This document shows positions 25,870 to 35,988 of a stretch of 64,000 nt of DNA, one piece after another. Location: positions 2,728,001 to 2,792,000 of the forward strand of contig NZ_CP101153.1 of assembly GCF_024298825.1 (NCBI RefSeq). The letters are read 5' to 3'. Position 1 is the first letter of the stretch, and each line of letters starts with the position of its first letter. The notes below the pieces were generated by a model. It did not search any database. It had not been told where the DNA came from and was given only the letters and a program-made list of their open reading frames with translations. The stretch comes from Haloglomus salinum (GTDB lineage Archaea; Halobacteriota; Halobacteria; Halobacteriales; Haloarculaceae). The translations under genes and the position numbers were made by a program.

Positions 25870-27972
25870 ATGGAACGACGCACGTTTCTCAGAACGGTGG
25901 GTGCGGGTGCGCTCGCCGGCGCTGGTGGCGCCGGCAGTGCGGCGGCGAACGGTGATAGCGAGGCCGAACGGAACCCGACGCCGGTGGACGGCTCCGAAGT
26001 GTACGTCCCGAAGGTGAACGAGATACGGTCGCCGCTGTCGGGTGTGCCCGAGGTGGTCGAAGCCGGCGATAGCCTGCGCGTGGAACTCGACGCGAACGCG
26101 GACATCCCGTTGCGGACCGTCGAGGCCCGTCTGGAGCCGAGTTTCGGTGGCCCGGCTCGGATTCCGCTGTCGCGGGCCGGCACCGACGGGGACGACCCGA
26201 CGAGTCGCATCTGGAACGCCGGCGCCGAGGTGGACGGCTCCGAGAGCGAGGGCGACGAGGCCTCGTACGGGCAGGTCGTCGTCGCCGAGTTCGACGTGCC
26301 GGCGCTGGACGACCGCCCGACGTTCACGCCCGACCTGTACGACCTCGTCGTGACGTGGGACACCGCCCCGACCGCGCTGACGGGCGGGGAGGACCGGCAG
26401 CCACGCGCGGTGAGCGTCCGTGAGACCATCCCCGACGAGTTGGACATCGCCGTCCTCGCGGACCCGCAGATCGGCGACCCGCGAGCACTCCAGTCCGGGT
26501 TCAACGAGGCCCGGGACGAGGGGAATCCGGACCCGTTCGTCCAGCGGTCGCGCCGTGTCCTCGGCGACCGGCCGGACGAGCGCTGGGCGGCTACCCGCCG
26601 CGCTATCGCCGAGGTGAACGCGCTCGACCCCGACATCGTGCTGGTGGCGGGGGACCTCTGTCTCGGCCAGGACGTGCCCGGGAAGTTCTACGCGGAGTTC
26701 GAGGACGCCTGGACGGTGATGAATCAGGTGCAGGCGCCGACGTTCATGACGCTGGGGAACCACGACGGCTACGTCCAGTCCGGCACCGACGGGAAGGCGC
26801 TCTATCGCGAGACCTTTGGACCGCCGTCCTACAGCGTCGAAATCGGTGACGCCGCACAGGTCGTCGCCGTCGACACGTTCGACTGGTCGTACCTCGACCG
26901 GACTGGGGCCAGCGTCGCTGTCTCGACCTACGGCGGGCAGGTCCGGGACGCGCAGTTCGACTGGCTCCGCGGGGAACTCTCCCGCCTGGCCGATACGGAC
27001 CGCTCGATTCTCGCCGTCGGCCACCACAACCCCTCGTGGGTGCCCGACGCGAAGAACGAGGCGTACGCACAGACCGACGGCCAGCCGGTCGCCGAGCAGG
27101 TCGCGCGTGGGAGCCGTATCGCCCAGAGCGGCCAGCGCTGGACCGGCGAGAACGCCTTCTCGCTCCGGCGGCTGTTCGACGAGGCCGGCGTGGACGCGTT
27201 CTTCTGTGGGCACTCGCACCAGGACCGCGTGGCGCGCTCGATGGCGAACCGGACGGGCGATTCGACCGTCGATGTCGATGGCGACGGTGACACCGATGTC
27301 TACACCGCGGGCGACCCTGCCGACGTGGTGGCGGCCCTCGGGAACCGGTACGCGAGACAGTCGTACGAAGCGACGGACGGCGTCACGACGGGCCGAGTCG
27401 AGAACTATCCCGACCCCACCGTCGAACGCGCCGCCCCCGGAACGGCCGACGCCGAAGGACTCGTGGCCGACCTCCGGAACACCGAGGCGGGTACCCTGTA
27501 CGTCAACGTCGCCTCCACGATGTCCTCGACGGGCGAGTACTGGGGCTGGCGGCAGTTCGACTACGATACCACGTCCGACGGCCTCGACCCCCGCGCGTTC
27601 CGGTATCCCGTGAGCCAGGCGTTCCTCGACGAGCGTACGGTCAGTCCCGGGCCTTCCGACGACCCACGGTGGGTCGCCCAACAGGACGAGGTCGGCTTCT
27701 TCTCCACGCCCTCGTACCTGTTCGACGTGACCGACGAGGGGAGCGCGAACGCGCCGGACGGGCGCACGGTGACGGTCACCAACGACCAGACGCTCGACCG
27801 TTCGGGCGCCGTGACCGTCTCGACTACGGCCGCGAACCCGACTGTCGAGGGCGGCGAGGTCGTCTGGCGACGCGAGGCCGACCCACGGACGGACCTGAAG
27901 GTGGCCTTCGACGTGCCCGCGGGTGGCGAGACGAGCTTCACTGTTACCGGCGACACGCCGGGCCGGAACTGA
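25870..27972 (+). CDS. Tat-exported calcineurin-like phosphoesterase
   Basis: 700-residue exported metallophosphoesterase. A twin-arginine signal (ERRTFLRTVGAGALAG, cleavage near residue 26) is followed by an Ig-like N-terminal region (about 45-190). The phosphoesterase domain carries the metal-binding blocks LADPQIGD, VAGDLCLG, LGNHDGYV, VGHHNPS and CGHSHQDR. A C-terminal beta-rich domain (about 600-700) ends the protein. Such enzymes act outside the cell on phosphoesters or nucleotides, and may serve phosphate scavenging; the substrate is not determined. It converges on the beta-helix lipoprotein gene with 18 bp between. Confidence 0.87.
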   Translation: MERRTFLRTVGAGALAGAGGAGSAAANGDSEAERNPTPVDGSEVYVPKVNEIRSPLSGVPEVVEAGDSLRVELDANADIPLRTVEARLEPSFGGPARIPLSRAGTDGDDPTSRIWNAGAEVDGSESEGDEASYGQVVVAEFDVPALDDRPTFTPDLYDLVVTWDTAPTALTGGEDRQPRAVSVRETIPDELDIAVLADPQIGDPRALQSGFNEARDEGNPDPFVQRSRRVLGDRPDERWAATRRAIAEVNALDPDIVLVAGDLCLGQDVPGKFYAEFEDAWTVMNQVQAPTFMTLGNHDGYVQSGTDGKALYRETFGPPSYSVEIGDAAQVVAVDTFDWSYLDRTGASVAVSTYGGQVRDAQFDWLRGELSRLADTDRSILAVGHHNPSWVPDAKNEAYAQTDGQPVAEQVARGSRIAQSGQRWTGENAFSLRRLFDEAGVDAFFCGHSHQDRVARSMANRTGDSTVDVDGDGDTDVYTAGDPADVVAALGNRYARQSYEATDGVTTGRVENYPDPTVERAAPGTADAEGLVADLRNTEAGTLYVNVASTMSSTGEYWGWRQFDYDTTSDGLDPRAFRYPVSQAFLDERTVSPGPSDDPRWVAQQDEVGFFSTPSYLFDVTDEGSANAPDGRTVTVTNDQTLDRSGAVTVSTTAANPTVEGGEVVWRREADPRTDLKVAFDVPAGGETSFTVTGDTPGRN

Positions 27973-27990
27973 TGCGCCGGCGGCTCACGC

Positions 27991-29739
27991 TCAGGCGGCG
28001 TCGACGAAGACGTCGAACGTCCCGTCCGCCCCGACCACGATGTCGGCACCGACGACGTTCCCAGCCTCGCTGGTCCGGTAGGAGACCTCGCGGACGGCTC
28101 CGCCCCGTCGGCCGAAGCTCAGCCGTGGCGCGCGGGCGTACACCCGGTCGAACGTAACCGAGAGGAGACCGCCCTCCGCCCGGAGCCCGCGGTGGACATC
28201 GAGCGGCGGCGCGTTGTCCCTGGCCCGGGAGGTGGGACTCGTGATGCGCCACGGGGCCTCGCCGTCGGCCCGGTTGGCCTCGTACCGGTTGTCGCCGCCG
28301 TCAGCGCACTCGATGATGCCGGGGCCGCGGTTGCGGTGGATGCTGTTCCCCCGGACCCGGACGCCGTGGTCACAGACGCGGATTGCCGGCGCCCCCCTCG
28401 ATACGCGGCCACCATCGCCGCCTCTGTCGCCGCCTCCGGTATCGCGCAGGTGGTTGCCGACGATGTCGGTGCCCGCGGTATCGGGGCCACCTCGCACGTC
28501 GATTCCCGGGCCGGCGGGAGCACGAATCTGGTTCTCCCCGACCCGGAGGCCGCCGGCGTCCACGAGTCGGATGCCCACCGTCCCGGGTTCGACGACCACG
28601 TTCCCGGTCACGGTGCCACCGTCGACCTGGCGGACCCGGACTCCCGCCCGGGCCGGTTCGACGAGCGCGTTCCCCGCGACGACGGCTTCCCGGACCGCAC
28701 CGTCGATGTTGACACCGGGGCCGCTGTACCCGCGGAAGGTGTTGTTCCGGACCACGAGGGTGTCTCCCCCCACTGCGTCGGCCGCGACGCCCGCGAACCG
28801 CGTCGTCCGGTCGGTCGTCAGCCCCGCCGTCTCCTGGGTGGCGAGGTTGTTGCGGACGGCAACGCTCGCGAACGGCTCCGGGCCGCGGACGTGGCAGAAC
28901 GACTTGTGGGCTCCGTAGCCGACGTTGCCGACGAACGCGATGTGTCCTCGCCCGGGCCCGACGGGTTCGTTGTGGGCCACGCCCGTCAGGCTCCCCTCGG
29001 CGCTGTCGCCGAGTACGTTGCCCGTGACGAGTGCGTGCCGGGCCGTGTGGTTCTCCCCGTCGGGGTACCAGAGGTCGGCGGATATCGCCCGGTCCAGACT
29101 GCCCCGGATGTCGTTCCCTGCGACGAGCAGGCCCGAGCCCGCGACCTGTATCCCCCGGTCGCCCGCGTCGCGGATCCGGTTCCCGACGACCCGGACCGCG
29201 TCGCACCCGGGGGTCACGCTGATACCGCTCCCGCCGTCGCCGTGCCTTCGGGGGTGGGTCCCACGGATATCGTTTCCGGCGAGCGTCACGCCGTCGGCGT
29301 CCCGGACGGCGATGCCGTGACAGCGGGGCGCCCGTGGGCGCTGCGCCGCCCGGTTCCCCTCGAAGCCGAACCCCCGGACGAGGACATTCTCGCAATGGCT
29401 GTGGTGGCCGATGCGGATGCCACCGGCGTCGGCGCCGCGAGCCGGCCGGACGAGACCCGGTATCCCGGGGCCGACCACGGCCACGTCGTCGACGTCCACG
29501 TCGAGCCAATCGCTCGTCCGGTAGGGGCCCCCGGCGGCGGAGATGTGGATGGTGTCGCCGGGGGAGAGGCGCTCGAAGGCGGTCCGGAGCGCCGGCGTGG
29601 AGTCGACCACCCGGTCGGTGATGCGCCCGTCGGTCATCGAGCACCCCGCGAGTGCGGCCGCGAGCCCGGCCGCACCCTGGAGGAGTGGCCGCCGGGAGAG
29701 TCGTTCGCCCAGGCCGTCGGAATCGGGTCGTCGCGACAC
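27991..29739 (-). CDS. Exported beta-helix lipoprotein
   Basis: 582-residue exported lipoprotein. The N-terminus has SRRPLLQGAAGLAAALAGC, combining a Tat-like RR with a lipobox (Cys33). Most of the rest is a right-handed parallel beta-helix of NosD/PbH1 repeats, with a recurring GNxIR/GNxV turn (VAGNDIRGSLD, VTGNVLGD, VRNNTFRG, VRGNSIHR). A short beta-rich C-terminal domain follows. These proteins resemble pectate-lyase-like polysaccharide-binding proteins, but no catalytic triad is obvious. The GTG at 29739 is preferred to GTG 29757, because a TATA-like tact/taagtat lies about 34 bp upstream of it. Confidence 0.8.
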   Translation of the reverse strand: MSRRPDSDGLGERLSRRPLLQGAAGLAAALAGCSMTDGRITDRVVDSTPALRTAFERLSPGDTIHISAAGGPYRTSDWLDVDVDDVAVVGPGIPGLVRPARGADAGGIRIGHHSHCENVLVRGFGFEGNRAAQRPRAPRCHGIAVRDADGVTLAGNDIRGTHPRRHGDGGSGISVTPGCDAVRVVGNRIRDAGDRGIQVAGSGLLVAGNDIRGSLDRAISADLWYPDGENHTARHALVTGNVLGDSAEGSLTGVAHNEPVGPGRGHIAFVGNVGYGAHKSFCHVRGPEPFASVAVRNNLATQETAGLTTDRTTRFAGVAADAVGGDTLVVRNNTFRGYSGPGVNIDGAVREAVVAGNALVEPARAGVRVRQVDGGTVTGNVVVEPGTVGIRLVDAGGLRVGENQIRAPAGPGIDVRGGPDTAGTDIVGNHLRDTGGGDRGGDGGRVSRGAPAIRVCDHGVRVRGNSIHRNRGPGIIECADGGDNRYEANRADGEAPWRITSPTSRARDNAPPLDVHRGLRAEGGLLSVTFDRVYARAPRLSFGRRGGAVREVSYRTSEAGNVVGADIVVGADGTFDVFVDAA

Positions 29740-29825
29740 ACGTACACCCCGGCGCACCCGCCAGGGGGATACTTACTCGGGGGATAACGGCGCCCCGCGG
29801 CAGGAGCCCCGTGGGACCGATGGAC

Positions 29826-30809
29826 TCAGGTCCAGCGGTCCAGGCCGGTCTGCGTGAGCGCCTCCTCGATGCGCTCGAAGCCGCGCTCGACCTCGTCGGC
29901 GGGGACCTCCCACTCGTCGGTGACGTAGGCTTTCGCGGCGGCGATGTCGGGGTCGATGTCCGTGTCGAACCCGACGTCGTCGGTCACGTCCGGGTCGAGG
30001 AACAGCTGCCGGATGGCGTCAGTGTTGTCGACGTAGCAGTCCTCGGCCTCGAAGACCGCCCAGATGTCGCCGTGCTCGTTCAGGAGCTTGACGGCGGTCT
30101 TCGGGCCGATGCCCGAGACGCCCTCGTTGAAGTCGGTCCCCATCAGGATGGCCGCGTCGACCAGTTGCTCCCAGGAGAGGTCGTGCTTCGCGAGCGTGGC
30201 TTCGAAGTCCATCAGCTCGGGGTCGCCCTTGCTGGTGAGCTGCCGCAGCGTGAGCGGCGCCCCGAGCAGCAGCGAGTCGTAGTCCTCGGTGCCGGCGTAG
30301 TCGACAGTTCCCGTGCGCGCCATGTGTGCGGCCTGTGCCTCGCCCTCGGCGGGTGCCTCGATGACGGGCACGTCCAGCAGTTCGAGCAACTCGCGGGTGG
30401 TCCGGCGGATGGTCTCGGTCAGGCGCTGGGTCCGGGATTCCAGCGTGGCGATGGTCTCGGCGGCGGCACCCTCCTCGCGTGCCGTCTCGAGGTCGTCCTC
30501 GTACCGTTCGCGCTGCTCGCGGCGTTCGGCCACCTCATCGGCCTTCAGTTCGGTCGTCCCGCCGTCGAAGACGAAGACCGGCGTCAGGTCGTGTTCGAGG
30601 AACTTCGGCAGGCCCTGCACGGTGCCGATGAGGTTGGCCACCTCCTCGCCGTCGCTCGTGGTGTACGCGCTCGTGCTCGTGAACTTGACCGTCGTCGTCA
30701 GGTACCGGTAGAGCCAGTTGTGCGCGTCGACGGCGACGACACTCCCCTCGAGGTCGTCGAACGACACGTCCTCGATGACCGCCAGTTGCCGGAGGTCCGC
30801 GTTGCCCAT
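29826..30809 (-). CDS. fen: Flap endonuclease 1
   Basis: Structure-specific 5' nuclease that removes flaps during Okazaki-fragment maturation and base-excision repair. The acidic two-metal site is recognisable in [57 protein letters not shown] and [20 protein letters not shown], the last being the H3TH motif. Length 327 is normal. The C-terminal eight residues QTGLDRWT resemble a PCNA-interacting (PIP) box, as expected for FEN1. The start is the ATG at 30809, with a TATA-like element about 26 bp upstream. Confidence 0.96.
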   Translation of the reverse strand: MGNADLRQLAVIEDVSFDDLEGSVVAVDAHNWLYRYLTTTVKFTSTSAYTTSDGEEVANLIGTVQGLPKFLEHDLTPVFVFDGGTTELKADEVAERREQRERYEDDLETAREEGAAAETIATLESRTQRLTETIRRTTRELLELLDVPVIEAPAEGEAQAAHMARTGTVDYAGTEDYDSLLLGAPLTLRQLTSKGDPELMDFEATLAKHDLSWEQLVDAAILMGTDFNEGVSGIGPKTAVKLLNEHGDIWAVFEAEDCYVDNTDAIRQLFLDPDVTDDVGFDTDIDPDIAAAKAYVTDEWEVPADEVERGFERIEEALTQTGLDRWT

Positions 30810-31224
30810 TGGCGTCCCCTTGGATGGTGCGTGATTTGGTGTTTGTGTCGCGCGCCTCGTGTTCTTTCGCCACGTCGGAACTGACCTCTGCCGAAGCCCT
30901 CGCGTTCTCGCCCTTCGGAAGTCCGCTAGACCCCCGCGTCCGTCAGTCGGGTCTGTGGGCCTCACGCCGCCCCAGCCGACTGCGGTACTCGCTCCCTGTG
31001 GTCGCTGTGCTCCTCGCCCCTCGCGCGCTGGGCGGCGGCTGGCCGCCGGCACAGCCGCCAGCGCGCGCCCCGTCGACTGACGGCACGCGATTTCCCGCAA
31101 TCCACGGGCCGGTCGAGCGCGCGAGGCCTTCGTGGCCATCTCCGCCTATCCTACAATAGAGATGCTGAATTTAGAATTATGCAGTTTATACGATATCTCG
31201 ATATTTTTGGGTGGATTTGTACTG
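30810..31224. other. Gene-free region carrying an inverted-repeat element
   Basis: No gene is supported in these 415 bp. The part 30892-31132 is bounded by inverted copies of the dispersed repeat motif (left 30892-30910, right 31114-31132, 16 of 19 bases complementary) and contains a GC-rich palindromic core around 31027-31067 (gcgcgctgggcggcggctgg with its imperfect complement). The part 31150-31224 is AT-rich and, read on the minus strand, directly follows the aminotransferase stop, so it probably holds that gene's terminator. Confidence 0.7.
30892..31132. repeat. MITE-like dispersed repeat element with inverted ends
   Basis: The left end cgaagccctcgcgttctcg is identical to the copy at 16187-16205. 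The right end cgagcgcgcgaggccttcg is its near-perfect inverse and is preceded by ggccggt, as at the 16.7-kb and 44.5-kb right ends. There is no coding capacity for a transposase, so it is non-autonomous or structural. Confidence 0.5.
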
Positions 31225-32313
31225 CTATGCGTGCCGTTCGAGCAATCCATCCAGCCGCTCCAGTCCCTCCTCCAGGTGCGCCGTCTCGTCTCCGAAGCCC
31301 AGGCGGAAGTAGTCGGGCTGGTCGAACGCCTCGCCGGGTGCCAGCACCACGCTGCATTCCTCCACGACGCGCTCGCAGAACGATTGCCCGCCGAAGAACC
31401 CGTCCGGGACCTCGATGAACGCGTTCACGCCGGTCTCGGGGTCCGGCCACCCGAGGTCGTGCCGGTCGACGAACGCCCCGACCAGGTCGCGGTTCCGGGC
31501 CGCCAGGTCGCGATTCTCGGCCAGTATCTCGGCCTCCGTCTCGGGGTCGAGCACCTGCTCGGCGACGCGCTGGGAGACGGCGGGCGGGGAGATGGTGGTG
31601 TAGTCCTTCCACTGGGCGGCGGCCTCGACGACCTCGCGGGGGCCGGCGAGCCAGCCGAAGCGCAGGCCCGCGAGCCCGTACCCCTTCGAGAGCCCGCAGG
31701 TCGAGACGCCGTAGGGACCCAGACTCGCCGCGGGGGGCGGCAGCTCGACCGCCCCGTCGTCGGCCCCGGCGAACGGCCGGTACACCTCGTCACAGAGGAG
31801 GTACGCGCCGGCGTCGGCGGCGTGCTCGTACACCGCCCGGACGGTGTCGGCATCGTGGATTCTCCCGGTCGGGTTGTTCGGGTTGTTGAGCACCACCAGC
31901 GCCGTGTCGGGGCGGATGGCCTCGGCGACGGCGTCCGGGTCGAGCCGCCAGCCGTCGGCCGCATCGAGTTCGACGCGGGTCACCTCGCCGAGCGCCTCGG
32001 GAATGGCGTGAAGCGACTGGTAGGTGGGCGTGACGACGACGGCGTGGTCGCCCATGAGCGCCGCGAAGGTGACGAAGTTGGCCTCCTGGGTGCCGCAGGT
32101 CAGGAGCACCTCGTCGGCGGCGCGGTCGTAGCGGTCACCGATACGTCCCCGGAGGTCGGGGTCGCCGCCGGTCGGGATGACGTAGCCGAAATCGTCCGGG
32201 ACGAGGTCGAAGCGGGTCGGGTCCAGCGGCCGGATGCCGGACTCGGCGAGCATCAGGTTGTCCGCCTCGTGGGTGGCGAACCAGCGTTCGAGGGCGAACG
32301 GCTCGATCTGCAT
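31225..32313 (-). CDS. PLP-dependent class I/II aminotransferase
   Basis: 362-residue fold-type I aminotransferase. Visible landmarks are NNPNNPTGRIHD for cofactor and substrate binding, CDEVYRPF with the Asp that contacts the pyridine nitrogen, and GLSKGYGLAGLRFGWLAG with the PLP-binding Lys. The Arg in YFRLGFG near the C-terminus would bind the substrate carboxylate. The N-terminus MQIEPFALERWFATHEADNLMLAESGI resembles a haloarchaeal branch near capreomycidine synthase/aspartate aminotransferase-like enzymes; the amino donor is unknown. The ATG at 32313 is the natural start. It follows 81 bp after the start of the surface-protein gene's downstream end and is read in the same direction. Confidence 0.88.
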   Translation of the reverse strand: MQIEPFALERWFATHEADNLMLAESGIRPLDPTRFDLVPDDFGYVIPTGGDPDLRGRIGDRYDRAADEVLLTCGTQEANFVTFAALMGDHAVVVTPTYQSLHAIPEALGEVTRVELDAADGWRLDPDAVAEAIRPDTALVVLNNPNNPTGRIHDADTVRAVYEHAADAGAYLLCDEVYRPFAGADDGAVELPPPAASLGPYGVSTCGLSKGYGLAGLRFGWLAGPREVVEAAAQWKDYTTISPPAVSQRVAEQVLDPETEAEILAENRDLAARNRDLVGAFVDRHDLGWPDPETGVNAFIEVPDGFFGGQSFCERVVEECSVVLAPGEAFDQPDYFRLGFGDETAHLEEGLERLDGLLERHA

Positions 32314-32394
32314 ACCGGCGTGTCGGCGTGCCAGGAGAAAGTGTCACCGGACCGGTCGCCGATGCGCCCGGCCCTCGTCCGTCAGCTGCGGTCC

Positions 32395-34203
32395 TCAGTT
32401 CGCCTCGACGGTTACTCGACCATGCGCCTGCTCGACAAATACGTTCTCGGCCTTGTCCAGGTTCAGGTCGTCGAACGAGTCGTACGGGTCGCTCTTGCCC
32501 CACGGGTCACTGAACAGGACGCCGTCGTCACCATCCCACTTCGCGGTCTTGTAGTTGTTCGAATCGAGGATGTCCGTCCCGCCGGACCGGAGGATGTCCT
32601 TCGCGGCCCCGCGCTTCAGTTCGCCCCGGAACACCTTGTCGCCCTCCTCGTCGTCGATTCGGATAGTCGCCCCGTCGTGGCCATTGATATTGTCGTCCCC
32701 GTTCTCGTCGAAGAGGTAGTACCGGAGCTGCAGCTCCTTGTTGTTCTGCTTTTCGAGCAGGAGACTCCCCTGGATGGTGCGGAAGGAGTCCTTGTCGCAC
32801 TGGAGGCTGCCGAGCAGTCCGCCGAGCAGTCCGCCACCGGTATCTCCCAGGAGCAGGCAGTCCGTGTCACTGGTGGGAACGGTCCGGCCGCTTGACAGCC
32901 GCAACTCCGAGAACCCGGAGAGGTCCTCGAGCATCTGTCCGGAGGTGTAGATGCTCTTCTGCCCCTTCGTGGTCGTCGGCCGCGTGATGTCCACCTCGAC
33001 GGTCCGGTAACTCCCCGGGCCGCCGCCGATGTCGGCTTCGACAGCGCCGGGAGCCGATCCGCCGCCGGAGAATACGGCCGTCGCTTGGCCGTCCGGCCCA
33101 GTCTGGACCGGATTGGAGAGCGCGTTACCGTCGGTGTCCTCCAGGTTCCCATTGCCCGACACCTGCATGGTCACGTCGGCACCCGGGACCGGATTGCCGT
33201 ACTCGTCACGGACGGTGACCGTGACGGGTTTCGACCCGCTTTCCGGGATCTGGACGGTTCCCGACGGCGCCGTCAGGTACGTCGGCGCCACGCTCGCTGG
33301 CTGCCCGAGCGTCACTCGCGACACCCGGAAGTCGTACTGCTGGCCGTCCTTCAGAGTCAGTTTCACGTAGTCACCGTTCCCGGCCGGGGCAGGGCTGTCC
33401 CCACTGTCCTTCACCTCGGCGCTCACCAGTTCGTCCTGTGCGTCGGCGATGTCGGTCCACTCGTCCTGGTTCAGCTGCGTCGGGAGCCAGATGTGCGGGT
33501 CCTCCTTCGAGGAATCGCCGGAGATGTCCGTCCGCTGAGCGGTGACGGTAAGGCTGCGGCTCGTGGTGCTCACCGGGCTGAACTCGACGCTCTCTCGATG
33601 GGCGGTCCGGTCGTAGTCCCCGCCCAGCAGGGTCAGGGAGATGCGATTCCCGTTGACCGGCGCCGCAGTCAGGTTCCGGGTCTTCCCGTTGGCGTACTTC
33701 TTGACGAGCATCCCCTGTTCGAGGGCGTACTCGTCGCCCGTGATGCGGTTGTACGAGATGGAGTAGTTGAGGTGGCGGGTCGCGTACTGTACCGACCGGC
33801 CGTCCCAGAACCGTTCGTCGGTACTGTAGAGCCCCCGGACATAGACGGGGTGTTCGTCACTCGTGGCGAGACGGCCTGCGGGCTCGGGCGGGTTGACCGC
33901 CACCGCCCGGCCGGGGTAGGAGGGACTGAGCTGCAGAGTCGCGGATGCAGCGCTCTCTGACGTGCTCGCATCCTGCATCGCCGCTCGGAGTTCACCCATC
34001 TCACCCGCCATCGCGCTGTTGTGGTCGAACTCCACCTCCTCGTTCTGGTCGGGGACCACGTCTGCCTGGTACAGCGCGAACGTGGTCATCGTGACCGCGA
34101 ACATCAGGGCGAAGCCCAGAACCTGCGTCGAGCCCCGGTTCTCGAACAACGTCCACGTCGCTCGGCGCTCGTGGTTCCTGCGGCCGGATGGAGGGTCCCG
34201 CAT
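32395..34203 (-). CDS. Membrane-anchored surface protein with pilin-like N-terminus and Big-1 domain
   Basis: 602-residue protein. The N-terminus has a positively charged stretch, then ENRGSTQVLGFALMFAVTMTTFALYQADVVP. One membrane segment (about 27-46) sits in a context typical of haloarchaeal DUF7289/pilin-like surface proteins. The middle holds a Big-1-type Ig domain (about 290-385: KPVTVTVRDEYGNPVPGADVTM), as found in adhesins. The remainder is Asp/Gly/Ser-rich and unrecognised. A Leu-Gly cluster (GGGLLGGLLGSLQC) lies near residue 450. The ATG at 34203 is used. No partner pilus genes are adjacent. Confidence 0.72.
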   Translation of the reverse strand: MRDPPSGRRNHERRATWTLFENRGSTQVLGFALMFAVTMTTFALYQADVVPDQNEEVEFDHNSAMAGEMGELRAAMQDASTSESAASATLQLSPSYPGRAVAVNPPEPAGRLATSDEHPVYVRGLYSTDERFWDGRSVQYATRHLNYSISYNRITGDEYALEQGMLVKKYANGKTRNLTAAPVNGNRISLTLLGGDYDRTAHRESVEFSPVSTTSRSLTVTAQRTDISGDSSKEDPHIWLPTQLNQDEWTDIADAQDELVSAEVKDSGDSPAPAGNGDYVKLTLKDGQQYDFRVSRVTLGQPASVAPTYLTAPSGTVQIPESGSKPVTVTVRDEYGNPVPGADVTMQVSGNGNLEDTDGNALSNPVQTGPDGQATAVFSGGGSAPGAVEADIGGGPGSYRTVEVDITRPTTTKGQKSIYTSGQMLEDLSGFSELRLSSGRTVPTSDTDCLLLGDTGGGLLGGLLGSLQCDKDSFRTIQGSLLLEKQNNKELQLRYYLFDENGDDNINGHDGATIRIDDEEGDKVFRGELKRGAAKDILRSGGTDILDSNNYKTAKWDGDDGVLFSDPWGKSDPYDSFDDLNLDKAENVFVEQAHGRVTVEAN

Positions 34204-34295
34204 GCGTGTAACTCTCTTCGTCAGTCGATGGTGCGGAGATAAATACCAACCGCTCGTTCAACAGCTCGGAATCTCGTCCGAAGATTTATATTCGA

Positions 34296-35984
34296 TTACT
34301 CGTCCTGCCGCTTTCGCATCTCCTGGCGGGTGAACTGTGGCGTCGCGCTGATGCCGCTCTGCTCGCGGAACGAGCGGTACAGGAGCACGAGGACGAGCGC
34401 TGCACCGACACCCGGCGCGATGGCGTCGACGGGCGTCGCGAAGGCGTAGAGGATGGCCGTCGAGAGGACGGTTCCCGTTAACAGGAGCCCCAGCACCAGC
34501 CGCCGGGCCAGCGTGTCGAAGACGGCCTCCTCGTCGTCGATGGTGGCCTCGACCTCGAGGTCGCCACGGTTGATGCGGTCGAGCGCGTCCTCCAGTTTCG
34601 GTGGGGTGCGGACGGCCGACCGGGCCGCGTCGTTGAGCTCCTCGGTGCGCTCCTCGACGAACTCGCGGATGCTTGCCTCGACGTACCCCTCCTGTCGGAG
34701 GTAGTCGGTGGCGACGTCGATGAAGTCGAAGTCCGGGTCCAGCGTCACGCAGACCCCCTCGACGACCGTCGCCACACGCAACACGAGCGCGAGGTTGGGT
34801 GGGAGGCGTAGCGGGAACTCGTAGATGGTGTCCTCGACCTGCTCGACGATCTGCTGGACGCGGTACTGCTCGATGTCCTCGCCGCGCGCGTCAGCGATGG
34901 CCAGTTCCATGACGTCCGCCATCACCTCGCGGTCGGCCTCGGGCGAGAGCGTCCCGAGTTCGATGAGCGTATCGAGGATGGCGTCGATGTCCTGGTCCGC
35001 GACGGCGATGTAGAAGTCGACGATCTTGTCCTGAACGAAGGCGTCGACGCGGCCGGACATCCCGAAGTCGTAGAAGACGAGCCGGCCGTCGTCCTGCACG
35101 GCGAGGTTCCCCGGGTGCGGGTCGGCGTGGAAGGTACCGTCGGTGACGAGCATCTTCAGGTAGGCGCGCTGGAGCGTCTCGGCCAGTTCCGTCCGGTCGA
35201 AGCCCCGCTCGTCGAGCCCCTCCACGTCGGAGATCTTCGTCCCGGGGACGTACTCCATCGTCAGCACGCGGCCCGTCGAGCGCTCGCCATCCACCGCGGG
35301 GATACGGACCGCCGATTCCTCCCGAAAGTTCTCCCGGATCTCCTCCAGCATCCCGCGCTCGCGCTCGTAGTCCATCTCCTCGCGGATGGTCTTCGAGAAC
35401 TCGTCGGCGAGCGTCTGCATCGAGAACGACCGGGCCTGGTCGATGAACCGCATCAGGATGGGCAGCGAGAACTGGATGATGCGGAGGTCGGCCTCGACCA
35501 GCGACTCGATGCCCGGTCGCCGGACCTTCACCGCGACCTCGCGGCGGGCGTCCGGGCTCCCCTCGACCGGTTCCGGGATGGTCGCCGTGTACACCTGCCC
35601 GAGCGACGCGCCGCTGATGGGGTCCGTGTCGAACGACTCGAACGCGTCCTCGACCGGACCCAGGTCCTCCTCGATGACGGGCCGCACGTCCGCCCAGTCC
35701 GCCGGTGGGACGCGGTCCTGCAGTTGCTCGAACTCGTCGATGTACTCCGGGGGGAGGATGTCCGGACGGGTCGAGAGTATCTGCCCGAGTTTGATGAACG
35801 TCGGCCCGAGCGTCAGCAGCGAGTCCAGCAGCTTGCGGGCCCGGCGGCGACGCGTCTCCGCGTCGACACGCCGGGCTCGGCCGAACAGGAGGAACCGCCG
35901 CCGGTCCCGTGCGTAGGCCAGCAGTAGCGGCAGGAACTGGTAGACGACGACGGGGAACCGGCGGTACGCGCGGAGGTTCACCAC
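34296..35984 (-). CDS. UbiB/ABC1/AarF family kinase-like protein with C-terminal membrane helices
   Basis: 562-residue ABC1/UbiB family protein, paralogous to the one at 4.7-6.2 kb. Motifs are TFIKLGQILSTRPDILPP (KxGQ), SGASLGQVYTA (Ala-rich loop), VAVKVRRPGIE, HADPHPGN and YDFGM. Two hydrophobic helices at the C-terminus (about 500-545) would anchor it in the membrane, as in human and yeast relatives. Two adjacent GTG codons (35984 and 35981) are the only sensible starts. Because hsp20 ends only 4 bp upstream, the two genes are almost certainly one transcript. Confidence 0.92.
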   Translation of the reverse strand: MVNLRAYRRFPVVVYQFLPLLLAYARDRRRFLLFGRARRVDAETRRRRARKLLDSLLTLGPTFIKLGQILSTRPDILPPEYIDEFEQLQDRVPPADWADVRPVIEEDLGPVEDAFESFDTDPISGASLGQVYTATIPEPVEGSPDARREVAVKVRRPGIESLVEADLRIIQFSLPILMRFIDQARSFSMQTLADEFSKTIREEMDYERERGMLEEIRENFREESAVRIPAVDGERSTGRVLTMEYVPGTKISDVEGLDERGFDRTELAETLQRAYLKMLVTDGTFHADPHPGNLAVQDDGRLVFYDFGMSGRVDAFVQDKIVDFYIAVADQDIDAILDTLIELGTLSPEADREVMADVMELAIADARGEDIEQYRVQQIVEQVEDTIYEFPLRLPPNLALVLRVATVVEGVCVTLDPDFDFIDVATDYLRQEGYVEASIREFVEERTEELNDAARSAVRTPPKLEDALDRINRGDLEVEATIDDEEAVFDTLARRLVLGLLLTGTVLSTAILYAFATPVDAIAPGVGAALVLVLLYRSFREQSGISATPQFTRQEMRKRQDE

Positions 35985-35988
35985 GCGC